DNA from: an uncultured Actinomycetes bacterium
GTDB taxonomy: Bacteria > Actinomycetota > Actinomycetes > Nanopelagicales > Nanopelagicaceae
Direction of reading: 5' to 3'
NCBI GenBank assembly: GCA_903873185.1
Contig: CAIQNN010000051.1
Coordinates: 1-54,899, forward strand
Length of the DNA: 54,899 nt
The notes under the pieces are model-generated. The model made no database searches, had not been told where the DNA came from, and saw only the letters and a list, made by a program, of their open reading frames with translations. Numbering within the stretch: position 1 is the first letter of the stretch; each line of letters opens with the position of its first letter. Positions 26,891 through 35,228 of this stretch are shown here, in pieces. The translations under genes and the position numbers were made by a program.

Positions 26891-27964
26891 GTGAGCGGCA
26901 AAGTTCGAGTTGGCATTCTTTGCGGTGGAATGAGCAGCGAACATGAGATTTCCTGCATTTCCGCCAGCGGGGTTCTGGCCGCGATAGATCGCAATCGTTT
27001 TGAACCAGTGCTGATTGGCATTACAAAATCAGGCAAATGGGTTTTACCTCCCGATGAAGCCGTTCTAACAATGACTGATCGACATATGCCAGAAATTTCT
27101 TCAGAGTGGCCCGCGGTTAATACTGACGTTGCTGGATTTAGCGGCAACGGCCAAGCTTTAAATCTTGATGTTGTCTTCCCACTTCTTCATGGACCATATG
27201 GCGAAGATGGCACCGTACAAGGGCTCCTTGAAATGGCCGCTATGAAATATGTTGGTTCCGGAGTACTGGCAAGCGCCGTTGCAATGGATAAGTCTTTTGC
27301 GAAATCGATTTTCACCGCGAATGGACTCGAAGTCGCAGATGGAATAGTGATACACGAACGCGAATGGGAGGAGATCTCCCACTCGAAAGTCTTGAAAGCG
27401 GCAGAGTACTTAGGACTTCCACTTTTCGTTAAGCCGGCTCGCAGCGGTTCAAGTCGTGGCACTTATAAAGTTAAACGCTTTGCAGATTTAGAAAGCGCTG
27501 TATCCAAAGCGCTTGAATTCGATACCAAAGTTCTGGTCGAGAGAGCCATCATTGGCCGCGAAATCGAATGTGCGGTCCTGCAGTCCCAAGGTGAAGTTTT
27601 AGCCTCACCAGTTGGCGAAATCGTGATTCTGGGTAGCCATGAATTCTATGATTTTGAAGCAAAGTATTTAGACAACTCCACCCGGGTTGATTTTCCAACC
27701 GATCTTCCCCGCGGAGTTAGCGACAAGATTCGAGCGGCGGCGATCACCGCTTTCAACGTTCTGGGGTGTGAAGGTCTAGCTCGCGTCGACTTCTTTTACT
27801 CCAAGTCCGACGGAATCATCATTAATGAGATCAATACGATGCCCGGCTTTACTGCTACATCGGTCTATCCAAAGCTCTGGGGCCAATCTGGATTAACTTA
27901 TGCAAATTTACTGACCAAATTAATTAATTCTGCGCTGGATCGGCCATTGGGAGTAACTAGGTGA
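26891..27964 (+). CDS. ddl: D-alanine-D-alanine ligase
   Basis: Makes the D-Ala-D-Ala dipeptide of peptidoglycan. The ATP-grasp protein of 357 aa has GGMSSEHEISCISA at the N-terminus, PLLHGPYGEDGTVQGLLEM, KPARSGSSRG and the C-terminal NEINTMPGFTATSVYPKL. GTG start. plsC-gpsA-ddl run without gaps. Confidence 0.96.
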   Translation: MSGKVRVGILCGGMSSEHEISCISASGVLAAIDRNRFEPVLIGITKSGKWVLPPDEAVLTMTDRHMPEISSEWPAVNTDVAGFSGNGQALNLDVVFPLLHGPYGEDGTVQGLLEMAAMKYVGSGVLASAVAMDKSFAKSIFTANGLEVADGIVIHEREWEEISHSKVLKAAEYLGLPLFVKPARSGSSRGTYKVKRFADLESAVSKALEFDTKVLVERAIIGREIECAVLQSQGEVLASPVGEIVILGSHEFYDFEAKYLDNSTRVDFPTDLPRGVSDKIRAAAITAFNVLGCEGLARVDFFYSKSDGIIINEINTMPGFTATSVYPKLWGQSGLTYANLLTKLINSALDRPLGVTR

Positions 27965-28003
27965 CTGGACCAAAAGTCGATAGGTGATAACTAATTTCGG
28001 GAT

Positions 28004-28009
28004 TAGCAT
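28004..28009 (+). promoter_or_regulatory. -10 hexamer TAGCAT, leaderless-type start of the secreted propeller gene
   Basis: TAGCAT fits TANNNT, followed by 7 bases and ATG 28017. This supports the internal ATG as the true start rather than GTG 27984. Confidence 0.5.
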
Positions 28010-28016
28010 TCCTTAT

Positions 28017-29012
28017 ATGAGACGTATTTTTGTGATTAGTGCGCTGATTTCACTTCTAGTTTCTGGCCTTTTGCTGCCGAGCGCCATAGCTTCATCGGCA
28101 AAGGCGCCATTTACTGGCAACATAATTATTGCCGACGAAGGTAACAATCGATTGGTGGTTATAAACAATGCTGGTCAAGTTAAATGGACCTTCCCGCAAC
28201 CCGGAGATCTAGCTCCAGGTCAAACTTTTAAGACCCCCGATGATGTTTTCTTCTCCGCCGACGGCAAGCAATTGATTGTTACTGAATCAGAACATCAGAT
28301 GATTGCGATCGTGGATATCGCAACCCGAAAAATTGTTTACCAGTATGGCGTTGCTGGCAAAGCTTCATCTGCAAAAGGACATCTTCATAATCCTGATGAC
28401 GCGATGTTGCTAAGTGACGGTCGAATAGTTATTGCCGATATTGCAAATTGTCGAGTTCTCTTTGTGAATCCAAAGAATTCAAAGACTTCACAATTTGGAT
28501 TTACTGGTTCATGTATGCACAACCCTCCAAAGCGATTCGGTAGTCCGAATGGCGCCTTTCCAAATGCTGCTGGGAACTTCATTGTCACAGAAATTAATGG
28601 GGACTGGATCGATGAGATGACGCTGACCGGAAAGATTCTCTGGTCTGCGCATGCACCAGGTGTCAGTTATCCATCCGACACCAACGAAATTTCGGCGAAT
28701 CGCTATTTAACCGTGGACTTCGTAAATCATGGTCAAATTGTGGAATTTAATCGTGCTGGCAAGTTGCTCTGGCGTTATCGACCCGCGGGTGCGCTCTCAC
28801 TTGATCATCCATCCCTCGCCTTGCCGCTACCTAACAAGATGGTGATCGCTACCGACGATGCCAATCATCGAATCATCATCGTGGATCCCAAAGTTAATTC
28901 GGTGATTTGGCAGTACGGCAAGAAGGGTAAAGCTGGAACCGCTGCGGGATTTTTAAATAATCCTGATGGATTGGACTTCGTACCAGCGGGATCGCCACTC
29001 GCTAAGTATTAG
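28017..29012 (+). CDS. Secreted NHL/beta-propeller protein of unknown function
   Basis: A 331-aa protein. From ATG 28017 it begins with a classical signal peptide: MRR, a hydrophobic run (IFVISALISLLVSGLLLPSA), and a likely cleavage after IASSA. The mature part contains repeated propeller-blade motifs (NIIIADEGNNRLVVINNAGQVKWTFP, GRIVIADIANCRVLFVN, ATDDANHRIIIVDPKVNSVIWQYG) and GxxGxAxGxLNNPDGLDF, as in NHL-repeat proteins. No catalytic residues are recognised. It might bind a polymer or ligand outside the membrane. The frame opens earlier at GTG 27984, but that would put a polar stretch before the signal peptide. Confidence 0.75.
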   Translation: MRRIFVISALISLLVSGLLLPSAIASSAKAPFTGNIIIADEGNNRLVVINNAGQVKWTFPQPGDLAPGQTFKTPDDVFFSADGKQLIVTESEHQMIAIVDIATRKIVYQYGVAGKASSAKGHLHNPDDAMLLSDGRIVIADIANCRVLFVNPKNSKTSQFGFTGSCMHNPPKRFGSPNGAFPNAAGNFIVTEINGDWIDEMTLTGKILWSAHAPGVSYPSDTNEISANRYLTVDFVNHGQIVEFNRAGKLLWRYRPAGALSLDHPSLALPLPNKMVIATDDANHRIIIVDPKVNSVIWQYGKKGKAGTAAGFLNNPDGLDFVPAGSPLAKY

Positions 29013-29015
29013 AGT
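29010..29015 (+). promoter_or_regulatory. -10 hexamer TAGAGT, leaderless-type start of the second SDR
   Basis: TAGAGT fits TANNNT, followed by 6 bases and ATG 29022. It overlaps the stop codon of the upstream gene. Confidence 0.5.
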
Positions 29016-29021
29016 TCGGCA

Positions 29022-29774
29022 ATGACTAATCGCGCGGTACTTATAACTGGTGGATCAAGAGGGATTGGCGCAGCTATTGCTCGAGAATTCGCTTCGGCTG
29101 GTGACCGAATCGCCATTCATTATGTCTCCTCTAAAAGGGATGCTGAAAGCGTAGTCAGTTCTTTGGCAGGAAGTGGTCATGTAACTTCACAAGCTGATTT
29201 GCGCGAACCGGCTGCGATTCGAGAAATGGTTGATCGGGTGGCGGCTGAATTTGGGAAAATCGATATCCTGATTAATAACGCCGGTATCTTTATTGATCAT
29301 CCAATCGAGGCAACAACTTATGAGCAGTGGCAACAAGCATGGGCAGACATAATTGGTGTGAATCTAATTGGAGCGGCAAATGTAACTTGGTGCGCGTTGC
29401 AACATATGCCAAAGAACGGAAATTCGCGGATCGTAAATATTGGTTCTAGAGGTGCGTTTCGTGGCGAGCCAACAAATCCAGCTTATGGAGCGTCAAAGGC
29501 AGCGATCGTTGCCTTTGGCCAATCGATCGCAAAAGCGTTGGCGCCGATGCAGATCGGGGTCACAACCCTGGCGCCTGGTTTTGTTGAAACTGAAATGGCA
29601 GAAAGACTTCTGGCTGGTCCAGAGGGCGATGGAATTCGAGCTCAAAGCCCGTTTAATCGCGTTGCCAAGCCAGAGGAATTAGCAAAGGCAGTTTTCTTTT
29701 TGGCTTCCCCCGACAGCGAGTGGGCCAGCGGCGCCGTTTTAGATTTTAACGGTGCTTCTTATTTAAGAATGTAA
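29022..29774 (+). CDS. SDR family oxidoreductase, FabG-like
   Basis: A classical SDR of 250 aa. The cofactor motif is TGGSRGIG, followed by NNAGIF, the catalytic Ser in VNIGSRGAF and YGASK, and the final WASGAVLDFNGASYLRM. The size and motifs match 3-oxoacyl-ACP reductase-like SDRs, but no other fatty-acid genes are adjacent, so the substrate is open. Its stop codon directly abuts the stop codon of the convergent RAM-domain gene (TAATTA). Confidence 0.87.
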   Translation: MTNRAVLITGGSRGIGAAIAREFASAGDRIAIHYVSSKRDAESVVSSLAGSGHVTSQADLREPAAIREMVDRVAAEFGKIDILINNAGIFIDHPIEATTYEQWQQAWADIIGVNLIGAANVTWCALQHMPKNGNSRIVNIGSRGAFRGEPTNPAYGASKAAIVAFGQSIAKALAPMQIGVTTLAPGFVETEMAERLLAGPEGDGIRAQSPFNRVAKPEELAKAVFFLASPDSEWASGAVLDFNGASYLRM

Positions 29775-30011
29775 TTAGTAAGAAGTGACCGGGCAAGTCA
29801 AAGTGCGAGTAATGCCTGGAACTACTTGGACTTTTGAGAGAATTACGCGACCAAAATCCTCCATGCTGGGAGCTTCAGCGCGCATAATGACGTCATAAGG
29901 CCCAGTTACACCTTCGGCCAAAGTGACGCCGGCGATGGCGGAAACTGCCTTGGCAACGCTAGAAGCCTTGCCGACTTCGGTCTGAATCAAAATGTAGGCC
30001 TGAACTGACAT
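29775..30011 (-). CDS. Stand-alone Lrp/AsnC ligand-binding (RAM) domain protein
   Basis: A 78-aa protein consisting only of the RAM/alpha-beta sandwich domain of Lrp/AsnC regulators (AYILIQTEVGKASSVAKAVSAIAGVTLAEGVTGPYDVIMRAEA...). There is no helix-turn-helix. Such single-domain proteins are known as SraA-like or DM1/DM2-type modules, which can bind amino acids and may pair with full-length Lrp proteins. A strong Shine-Dalgarno sequence (AAAGGAGA on the minus strand) precedes ATG 30011. Divergent from thiL. Confidence 0.85.
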   Translation of the reverse strand: MSVQAYILIQTEVGKASSVAKAVSAIAGVTLAEGVTGPYDVIMRAEAPSMEDFGRVILSKVQVVPGITRTLTCPVTSY

Positions 30012-30100
30012 TGTGGGGTCTCCTTTTGCGAGCGGCTCAGTAGGCTTCTAGGCTACCGCGTTCATCCGTTTTATGGGAGCAGGATTTGAAAGGGGGCATG

Positions 30101-31072
30101 ATGGCCACTGAGGCGCAATTCATTGCGGCCCTAACTGCGGTTTTCGAATCCCCCTCCTGGTTTTCAACTGCCGAGCCACTCGAGGTTGGCATTGGCGATG
30201 ATGGCGCCGTTTTTCGCTTTGGTGAGCGTTTTATGGTTGCCGCCGCCGACATGTCAGTTGAAGGTGTGCATTTCAAACGCGAGTGGAGTTCGTTGCTTGA
30301 GATTGGCGCGAAAACTACCGCTGCTAATTTGGCAGATATTTACGCAATGGGCGGCAAGCCACTTTACTTATTGGTTACCGCTGGGCTCCCAGTTGGTTTT
30401 ACCGAAGATGAAATTGCCCAGCTGGCAACTGGGATTGCTTCGACTGCATCCGAGGTAGGTGCTCGTGTCATCGGCGGCGACCTTTCCAGTTCACCGGTTC
30501 TGACTCTGTCTATCACAGTGCTCGGCGAGGTAGCTAAACCTATTCGAAGGGCTGGAGCAAAAGTTGGCGATCGAGTCGCTATCACCGGAGTGCCGGGATG
30601 GTCCGCTGCCGGATTGCACCTACTGAAGAGCGATCTAAGCGGTTCGAATTTTGAGAGTACGGCTAAAGCTCTGATTTCACATCGCTCTCCGCAGGTCGAC
30701 CATAGAACCGCACTAAGGCTGGCTGAAACCGGCGTTAGTGCAATGTGCGATATCAGCGATGGCCTCTTATCTGAAGTAAATCACATTGCCAGCGCTTCAA
30801 ATGTGGGAATCGAAATTAATTTAGAAATGCTCGAGAGCCACTCAGAATTTATTGCGCTAGAGAAATTAGCCGAAGACCTTGGCGCTGATATCTGGGAATG
30901 GGTTTTAACTGGGGGCGAAGATCACCACTTTTTGGCGACGCTCCCACAGGGAATTGATTTACCTGAAGGCGCCATTGAAATCGGAAAAGTTGTAACCGAA
31001 ATTGACGTGCGAATCAGACTTGATGGTGAAGTAATCAGCAAGTATGAAGCGGGCGGATGGCGCCACTTCTAA
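30101..31072 (+). CDS. thiL: Thiamine-monophosphate kinase
   Basis: Phosphorylates thiamine monophosphate to the active diphosphate. This PurM-like protein of 323 aa has GIGDDGAV near the start, AAADMSVEGVHF, the metal site region KTTAANLADIYAMGGKP, CDISDGLLSEV and the final LTGGEDHHFLATLP. ATG 30101 is preferred because AGGGGG at 30091-30096 is better spaced for it than for ATG 30098 or TTG 30086. Confidence 0.95.
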   Translation: MATEAQFIAALTAVFESPSWFSTAEPLEVGIGDDGAVFRFGERFMVAAADMSVEGVHFKREWSSLLEIGAKTTAANLADIYAMGGKPLYLLVTAGLPVGFTEDEIAQLATGIASTASEVGARVIGGDLSSSPVLTLSITVLGEVAKPIRRAGAKVGDRVAITGVPGWSAAGLHLLKSDLSGSNFESTAKALISHRSPQVDHRTALRLAETGVSAMCDISDGLLSEVNHIASASNVGIEINLEMLESHSEFIALEKLAEDLGADIWEWVLTGGEDHHFLATLPQGIDLPEGAIEIGKVVTEIDVRIRLDGEVISKYEAGGWRHF

Positions 31073-31081
31073 AAAGGAAGG

Positions 31082-31267
31082 TTAGCGAGTGACCTTTCCG
31101 GCCTTGAGGCAGGAAGAGCAGACGTTCTGACGCTTTGGGGTACCAGCAACGAAGGTACGAACTCGTTGAATATTTGGATTCCAGCGGCGGCGAGTCTTAC
31201 GCATTGAGTGGGAGACATTGTTGCCAAAGCTGGGGCCTTTGCCGCAGATATCGCAGTTAGAAGCCAC
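31082..31267 (-). CDS. rpmB: 50S ribosomal protein L28 (zinc-binding form)
   Basis: A 61-aa ribosomal protein. The two Cys pairs C5/C8 and C50/C53 form a zinc ribbon, making this the C+ type. MASNCDICGKGPSFGNNVSHS and RRRWNPNIQRVR are typical. A good Shine-Dalgarno sequence (AGGGAGT on the minus strand) precedes the start. It is divergent from recG and convergent with thiL, so it forms a single-gene unit. The rpmB-recG pairing is conserved. Confidence 0.96.
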   Translation of the reverse strand: MASNCDICGKGPSFGNNVSHSMRKTRRRWNPNIQRVRTFVAGTPKRQNVCSSCLKAGKVTR

Positions 31268-31377
31268 GTTTAACTCCCTAAAAAGTAGTGATGAATACTA
31301 AGCGGGGAAGATTACCGCGTTGCGCTATGAAAAGGCGAATCCAGACGGGAAGTTGAGCGATCTGAGCGTGAAATGCG

Positions 31378-31398
31378 GGTCAATGGCGCCAGTTGACC
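31378..31398. promoter_or_regulatory. 21-base palindrome upstream of recG
   Basis: GGTCAA (31378-31383) and TTGACC (31393-31398) flank TGGCGCCA plus one G, giving an almost perfect palindrome. TTGACC resembles a -35 hexamer on both strands. It lies in the rpmB-recG divergent region and is a candidate operator. Confidence 0.4.
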
Positions 31399-31405
31399 AT
31401 ACAAA

Positions 31406-31422
31406 GGCGCGAAGATAGCGCC
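31406..31422 (+). promoter_or_regulatory. GC-rich hairpin against the recG start codon
   Basis: GGCGC (31406-31410) pairs with GCGCC (31418-31422) over a 7-base loop. The second arm ends at the base before ATG 31423. If the transcript includes it, it would hinder ribosome access. Confidence 0.35.
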
Positions 31423-33636
31423 ATGGCCAACTTGGAGACCCGACTGAGTGATCTCTTAGGAGACCGCACGGCAAAAGTGCTGGCTTCGGGATTTGGCATG
31501 AGCAGCGTTGAGGACCTCTTGCGCCACTATCCCAGACGTTATGTAGTTCGAGGCGAGCTCTCAGATATTGGAGCCTTGGCCGAAGGCGATGAGGTCACGG
31601 TTTTGGCTGAAGTTGAATCGGTAAGAGTCCGCCGGGCAAATGGCCGAAATATCTTAGAAGCGATTTTGAGCGATGGCAGTGCAAAACTTTCGCTCACCTA
31701 TTTCAACCAACCATGGCGAGAGAAAGAACTCCGCGCTGGCCGTTCTGGGCTCTTTGCCGGCAAAGTTGGAATCTTTAACGGCAAGCGACAACTCTCACAT
31801 CCGGATTATCAGCTGATTCCAGATGGCGAAGATGTTGATGCTGCAATTGCGGAATTCGCCGGAAAATATTTACCTGTATACCCTGCAACTGCAAAGTTGC
31901 CAACATGGAAAATAACAGCTTGCCAGAAGTTGGCCTTGGACTCCTTGGATGAAATAGCGGATTACTTGCCGGCGCAGATCGCAACGAAATTTAACTATCC
32001 TGATTTGAAAAGCGCTTTTATCTATCTGCATCAACCGGAAGATCTTGATCAAGTTGAACGCGCTCGCGAACGATTAACCTTTGACGAAGCTCTGTTACTG
32101 CAATTAATTCTTGCGCAGCGACGGGCCGAGATTCGAAGCCAATCGGCAGTGCCAAGACCAATTCGCAATGATGGCTTGGTCGCGGCCTTTGAAGCACAGC
32201 TTCCTTTTAAATTAACGGATGGCCAAATTGAAGTTGGCAATGAGATAGAAAAAGATTTATTGCAACCACATCCCATGCACCGACTACTCCAAGGTGAAGT
32301 CGGTTCCGGCAAGACGGTGATCGCACTGCGAGCGATTTTGGCGGTAGTCGATAGTGGCGGGCAAGCTGCACTGCTCGCTCCAACAGAAGTACTTGCACAG
32401 CAACATTACAAAACGATTTCAGCGCTCTTAGGTCCGTTGGCGCAGGCTGGCATGCTTGGTGGAATCGGGGAGGGTACCCAACTCGCCTTGCTAACGGGTT
32501 CGCTAAACGCCGCAAATCGTAAATTGGTACTCGGCAAGATTGCATCAGGTGAAGCTGGGATTGTGATCGGCACTCACGCCCTACTCAGTGAAGGTGTTAA
32601 CTTTCATGACCTCGGTTTGATCGTAATCGATGAACAGCACCGTTTTGGGGTTGAACAACGAGATGCGCTAAAACTGAAAGCTCAAATGCCGCCACATCTT
32701 TTGGTCATGACCGCAACCCCCATCCCAAGGACAGTAGCAATGACTATCTTTGGAGATTTGGATATTTCTACTTTGCGGCAATTACCTGCTGGTCGAACCC
32801 CAATTGAAACCCACGTAGTTGCGGTCGCCGAGAAGCCTCATTTCTTGGATCGGGCATGGGTACGCGTTCGAGAAGAGGTAGCCAAAGGTCACCAGGTTTA
32901 TGTTGTTGCACCTCGAATTGTCGGCGGCAGTGAAGATAAGAAGAGCACCATCACCGAGCGCGATCGAAATATGGCAGCGCTAATGGGAGCGACCCTAGAA
33001 GAAGATCAAATTACTGGTGAGGGCGAAATGACCGCCGTAGAAGAGTTAGCACCGTCATTAGCTGCTGGAGCGCTGAAGAGTTTGAAGATCGCGGTTCTAC
33101 ATGGGCGTCTTTCTTCGGAAGAGAAAGACGCAACCATGGCTGCTTTTGCCAATCACCAGATCGATGTATTGGTTGCCACGACGGTAATTGAAGTTGGCGT
33201 TGATGTTCCAAATGCTTCGATGATGGTGATTATGGATGCCGATCGATTCGGAGTATCGCAACTTCATCAACTCAGAGGTCGAGTTGGACGCGGCAAAATT
33301 GCCGGACTGTGTTTATTAGTCTCCGGAGCAGAAGCGGATTCACCGGCAATGGCGAGATTGAGCGCAGTTGCGGCGACACTCGATGGTTTCGAATTATCAC
33401 GAATCGATTTAGACCAACGACGAGAAGGCGATGTCTTAGGTCGAGCGCAATCTGGAACCAGATCGCATTTGCGGCTACTTCGAGTTTTACGAGATGAACA
33501 TTTGATCGAAGAAGCTCGAAGAGTTTCAAACTCACTAATTGCAGAAGATGCTTCGCTCCTAAAGTGGCCAGCCCTTGCCGCCGAGGTTGAATCGCTGAAG
33601 GCGGAAGAGCGATCCGCCTTTTTAGATAAAGGGTGA
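31423..33636 (+). CDS. recG: ATP-dependent DNA helicase RecG
   Basis: Remodels stalled replication forks and Holliday junctions. The 737-aa protein has an N-terminal wedge/OB region (EDLLRHYPRRYVVRGEL), Walker A GEVGSGKT at residues 291-298, the DEQH box at 403-406 (DEQHRFGVEQRD), MTATPIPRT, and the C-terminal helicase motifs TTVIEVGVDVPNAS and QLRGRVGR. I chose ATG 31423 (MANLETRLSDLLG); the frame runs back to TTG 31393 without conserved sequence. Downstream rsmD has its own -10-like site. Confidence 0.95.
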   Translation: MANLETRLSDLLGDRTAKVLASGFGMSSVEDLLRHYPRRYVVRGELSDIGALAEGDEVTVLAEVESVRVRRANGRNILEAILSDGSAKLSLTYFNQPWREKELRAGRSGLFAGKVGIFNGKRQLSHPDYQLIPDGEDVDAAIAEFAGKYLPVYPATAKLPTWKITACQKLALDSLDEIADYLPAQIATKFNYPDLKSAFIYLHQPEDLDQVERARERLTFDEALLLQLILAQRRAEIRSQSAVPRPIRNDGLVAAFEAQLPFKLTDGQIEVGNEIEKDLLQPHPMHRLLQGEVGSGKTVIALRAILAVVDSGGQAALLAPTEVLAQQHYKTISALLGPLAQAGMLGGIGEGTQLALLTGSLNAANRKLVLGKIASGEAGIVIGTHALLSEGVNFHDLGLIVIDEQHRFGVEQRDALKLKAQMPPHLLVMTATPIPRTVAMTIFGDLDISTLRQLPAGRTPIETHVVAVAEKPHFLDRAWVRVREEVAKGHQVYVVAPRIVGGSEDKKSTITERDRNMAALMGATLEEDQITGEGEMTAVEELAPSLAAGALKSLKIAVLHGRLSSEEKDATMAAFANHQIDVLVATTVIEVGVDVPNASMMVIMDADRFGVSQLHQLRGRVGRGKIAGLCLLVSGAEADSPAMARLSAVAATLDGFELSRIDLDQRREGDVLGRAQSGTRSHLRLLRVLRDEHLIEEARRVSNSLIAEDASLLKWPALAAEVESLKAEERSAFLDKG

Positions 33637-33641
33637 GGGGC

Positions 33642-33647
33642 TAATCT
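33642..33647 (+). promoter_or_regulatory. -10 hexamer TAATCT, leaderless-type start of rsmD
   Basis: TAATCT fits TANNNT, followed by 7 bases and GTG 33655. No Shine-Dalgarno sequence is present. Confidence 0.5.
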
Positions 33648-33654
33648 TTCCACC

Positions 33655-34230
33655 GTGAGAATTATCGCTGGCAGCAGCAAAGGAATGAACTTGCTCTCTC
33701 CGGGCGAGAAGACCAGGCCAACTTCCGATCGAGCTAGAGAAGGACTCTTCTCTTCTTTGGAGTCGAGTTTCGGAACACTTGCCGGGCTAAATTTTCTCGA
33801 TCTTTTTTCCGGCTCAGGAGCGGTCGGCATCGAAGCGCTATCTCGAGGGGCAAATTTGGTTCACTCGGTAGAAAAAGATGACGATGCTTGCGAAGTTGCG
33901 ACAAAGAATTTCAATTTGTTAAAGAACGCTGCCGGCGAGCATCATCTGTTTCGAATGTCGGCTGTCACTTTTGTGCAGAGTTCACGTGGTCTGGCCTACG
34001 ACATTATCTTCATGGATCCGCCTTACGAAATCTCTAATCACACGATCGAAGAAATCCTGCAGAGCATCTTGACTCACAAGCTATTGACGCCAATTGGGAT
34101 GATCGCAATCGAACGGCGCTCCAAAGGTGATCCATTCACCTGGCCAGCGCCATTGACTTCGGAAAAAGTTCGCTCATATGGTCAAGGAAGTATCTTCTAC
34201 GGAGGCTACTCTGCTAGCGTTTTGTCGTGA
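33655..34230 (+). CDS. rsmD: 16S rRNA (guanine-966-N2)-methyltransferase RsmD
   Basis: Methylates G966 of 16S rRNA with SAM. The 191-aa Rossmann methyltransferase has the RPTSDRAREGLFSSL opening, the SAM motif LDLFSGSGAVGIEALSRGA and the catalytic DPPYE. GTG start. It overlaps coaD by 4 bases (GTGA), a widely conserved rsmD-coaD pair. Confidence 0.95.
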   Translation: MRIIAGSSKGMNLLSPGEKTRPTSDRAREGLFSSLESSFGTLAGLNFLDLFSGSGAVGIEALSRGANLVHSVEKDDDACEVATKNFNLLKNAAGEHHLFRMSAVTFVQSSRGLAYDIIFMDPPYEISNHTIEEILQSILTHKLLTPIGMIAIERRSKGDPFTWPAPLTSEKVRSYGQGSIFYGGYSASVLS

Positions 34231-34721
34231 GAAAAGTTGTTTGTCCAGGATCCTTTGATCCCATCACCTTCGGGCACCTAGATATCATCGCTCGAGCGAG
34301 CTCAATTTTCGACGAAGTTGTGGTTGCAGTCTTGGTAAATCGCACCAAAAAGTCGTTATTTACCGTAGAAGAGCGGATTGCCATGATCCGAGAGGTAACG
34401 ACTGTCTATCCAAATGTTGTCGTTGACTCTTGGTCCGGCTTGCTGGTCGATTACTGCAAGCAAAATGATATTCCAATTATTGTTAAGGGTCTGCGAGCTA
34501 TAACGGATTTCGACTACGAGCTTCAAATGTCGCAAATCAATTTACAGCTGCAAGGGGTTGAAACACTATTTATGTCTACCGCACCTGCACACTCATTCCT
34601 TTCGTCTTCGATAGTTAAAGAGGTTGGAAGTTACGGCGGCGATGTTTCAAGTTATGTTCCACCACTGCTACTAGAACGTTTAAAGACTCGGTTAGCCTTA
34701 AATATGAATCAGCAATCGTAA
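34227..34721 (+). CDS. coaD: Phosphopantetheine adenylyltransferase
   Basis: Makes dephospho-CoA from ATP and 4'-phosphopantetheine. The 164-aa nucleotidyltransferase has PGSFDPITFGH (T14-x-G16-H17) and the C-terminal SSSIVKEVGSYGGDVS. The KGLRAITDFDYELQMSQIN block is diagnostic. GTG start overlapping rsmD. Confidence 0.97.
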   Translation: MRKVVCPGSFDPITFGHLDIIARASSIFDEVVVAVLVNRTKKSLFTVEERIAMIREVTTVYPNVVVDSWSGLLVDYCKQNDIPIIVKGLRAITDFDYELQMSQINLQLQGVETLFMSTAPAHSFLSSSIVKEVGSYGGDVSSYVPPLLLERLKTRLALNMNQQS

Positions 34722-34743
34722 AGTTAGAGCAACGGAGTTAGTT

Positions 34744-35220
34744 ATGGATGCAATCGAAAGAGTTCAATCAGCGATCACTATGGTTGAAGAGGCACGTTCT
34801 GTTCCACTTTCGGCGAGCTGTGTAGTGCACCGTGGCGAATTACTAGAAATTTTGGATCAAGCCCAAAAATCTTTTCCGGTGGATTTTGATTTAGCGCAGC
34901 AGATTTTGTTGCAACAGGATCAGATTTTAGAGGAGGCGCGAATCAGTGGTGATCACATAATTGCCATGGCTCGTGAAGAAGTGGCGCAAATGGTCGAGCA
35001 GACGGAAATTGTGAGCGCTGCTCGCAAAGAATCACAACGGATATTAGATGAGGTCGATGCCGAAGCAAAGAAAGAGCGCGAAGAGATTGAGGCCTATATC
35101 GATTCTCGCCTTGCGACGTTAGAAGTAATCCTAAATAAAACGCTTGAGGTAATTAGCCGTGGTCGCGATCGTCTTGGTGGCCTAGAAGAAAATCATGCGC
35201 TCTCCGAATTGGCAGAGTGA
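34744..35220 (+). CDS. Coiled-coil protein of unknown function (DivIVA/ATP-synthase-b-like)
   Basis: A 158-aa, mostly helical, highly charged protein without membrane segments. The central region (about 65-125) reads as a continuous coiled coil rich in Glu/Ala/Arg (EEVAQMVEQTEIVSAARKES, ILDEVDAEAKKEREEIEAYI). Similar proteins between coaD and DUF177 in Actinobacteria are annotated as ATP synthase F0 subunit B-like or cell-division-initiation proteins. Neither function is shown here. GGAG lies about 7 bases before ATG 34744. Confidence 0.8.
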   Translation: MDAIERVQSAITMVEEARSVPLSASCVVHRGELLEILDQAQKSFPVDFDLAQQILLQQDQILEEARISGDHIIAMAREEVAQMVEQTEIVSAARKESQRILDEVDAEAKKEREEIEAYIDSRLATLEVILNKTLEVISRGRDRLGGLEENHALSELAE

Positions 35221-35228
35221 TTAGATAA

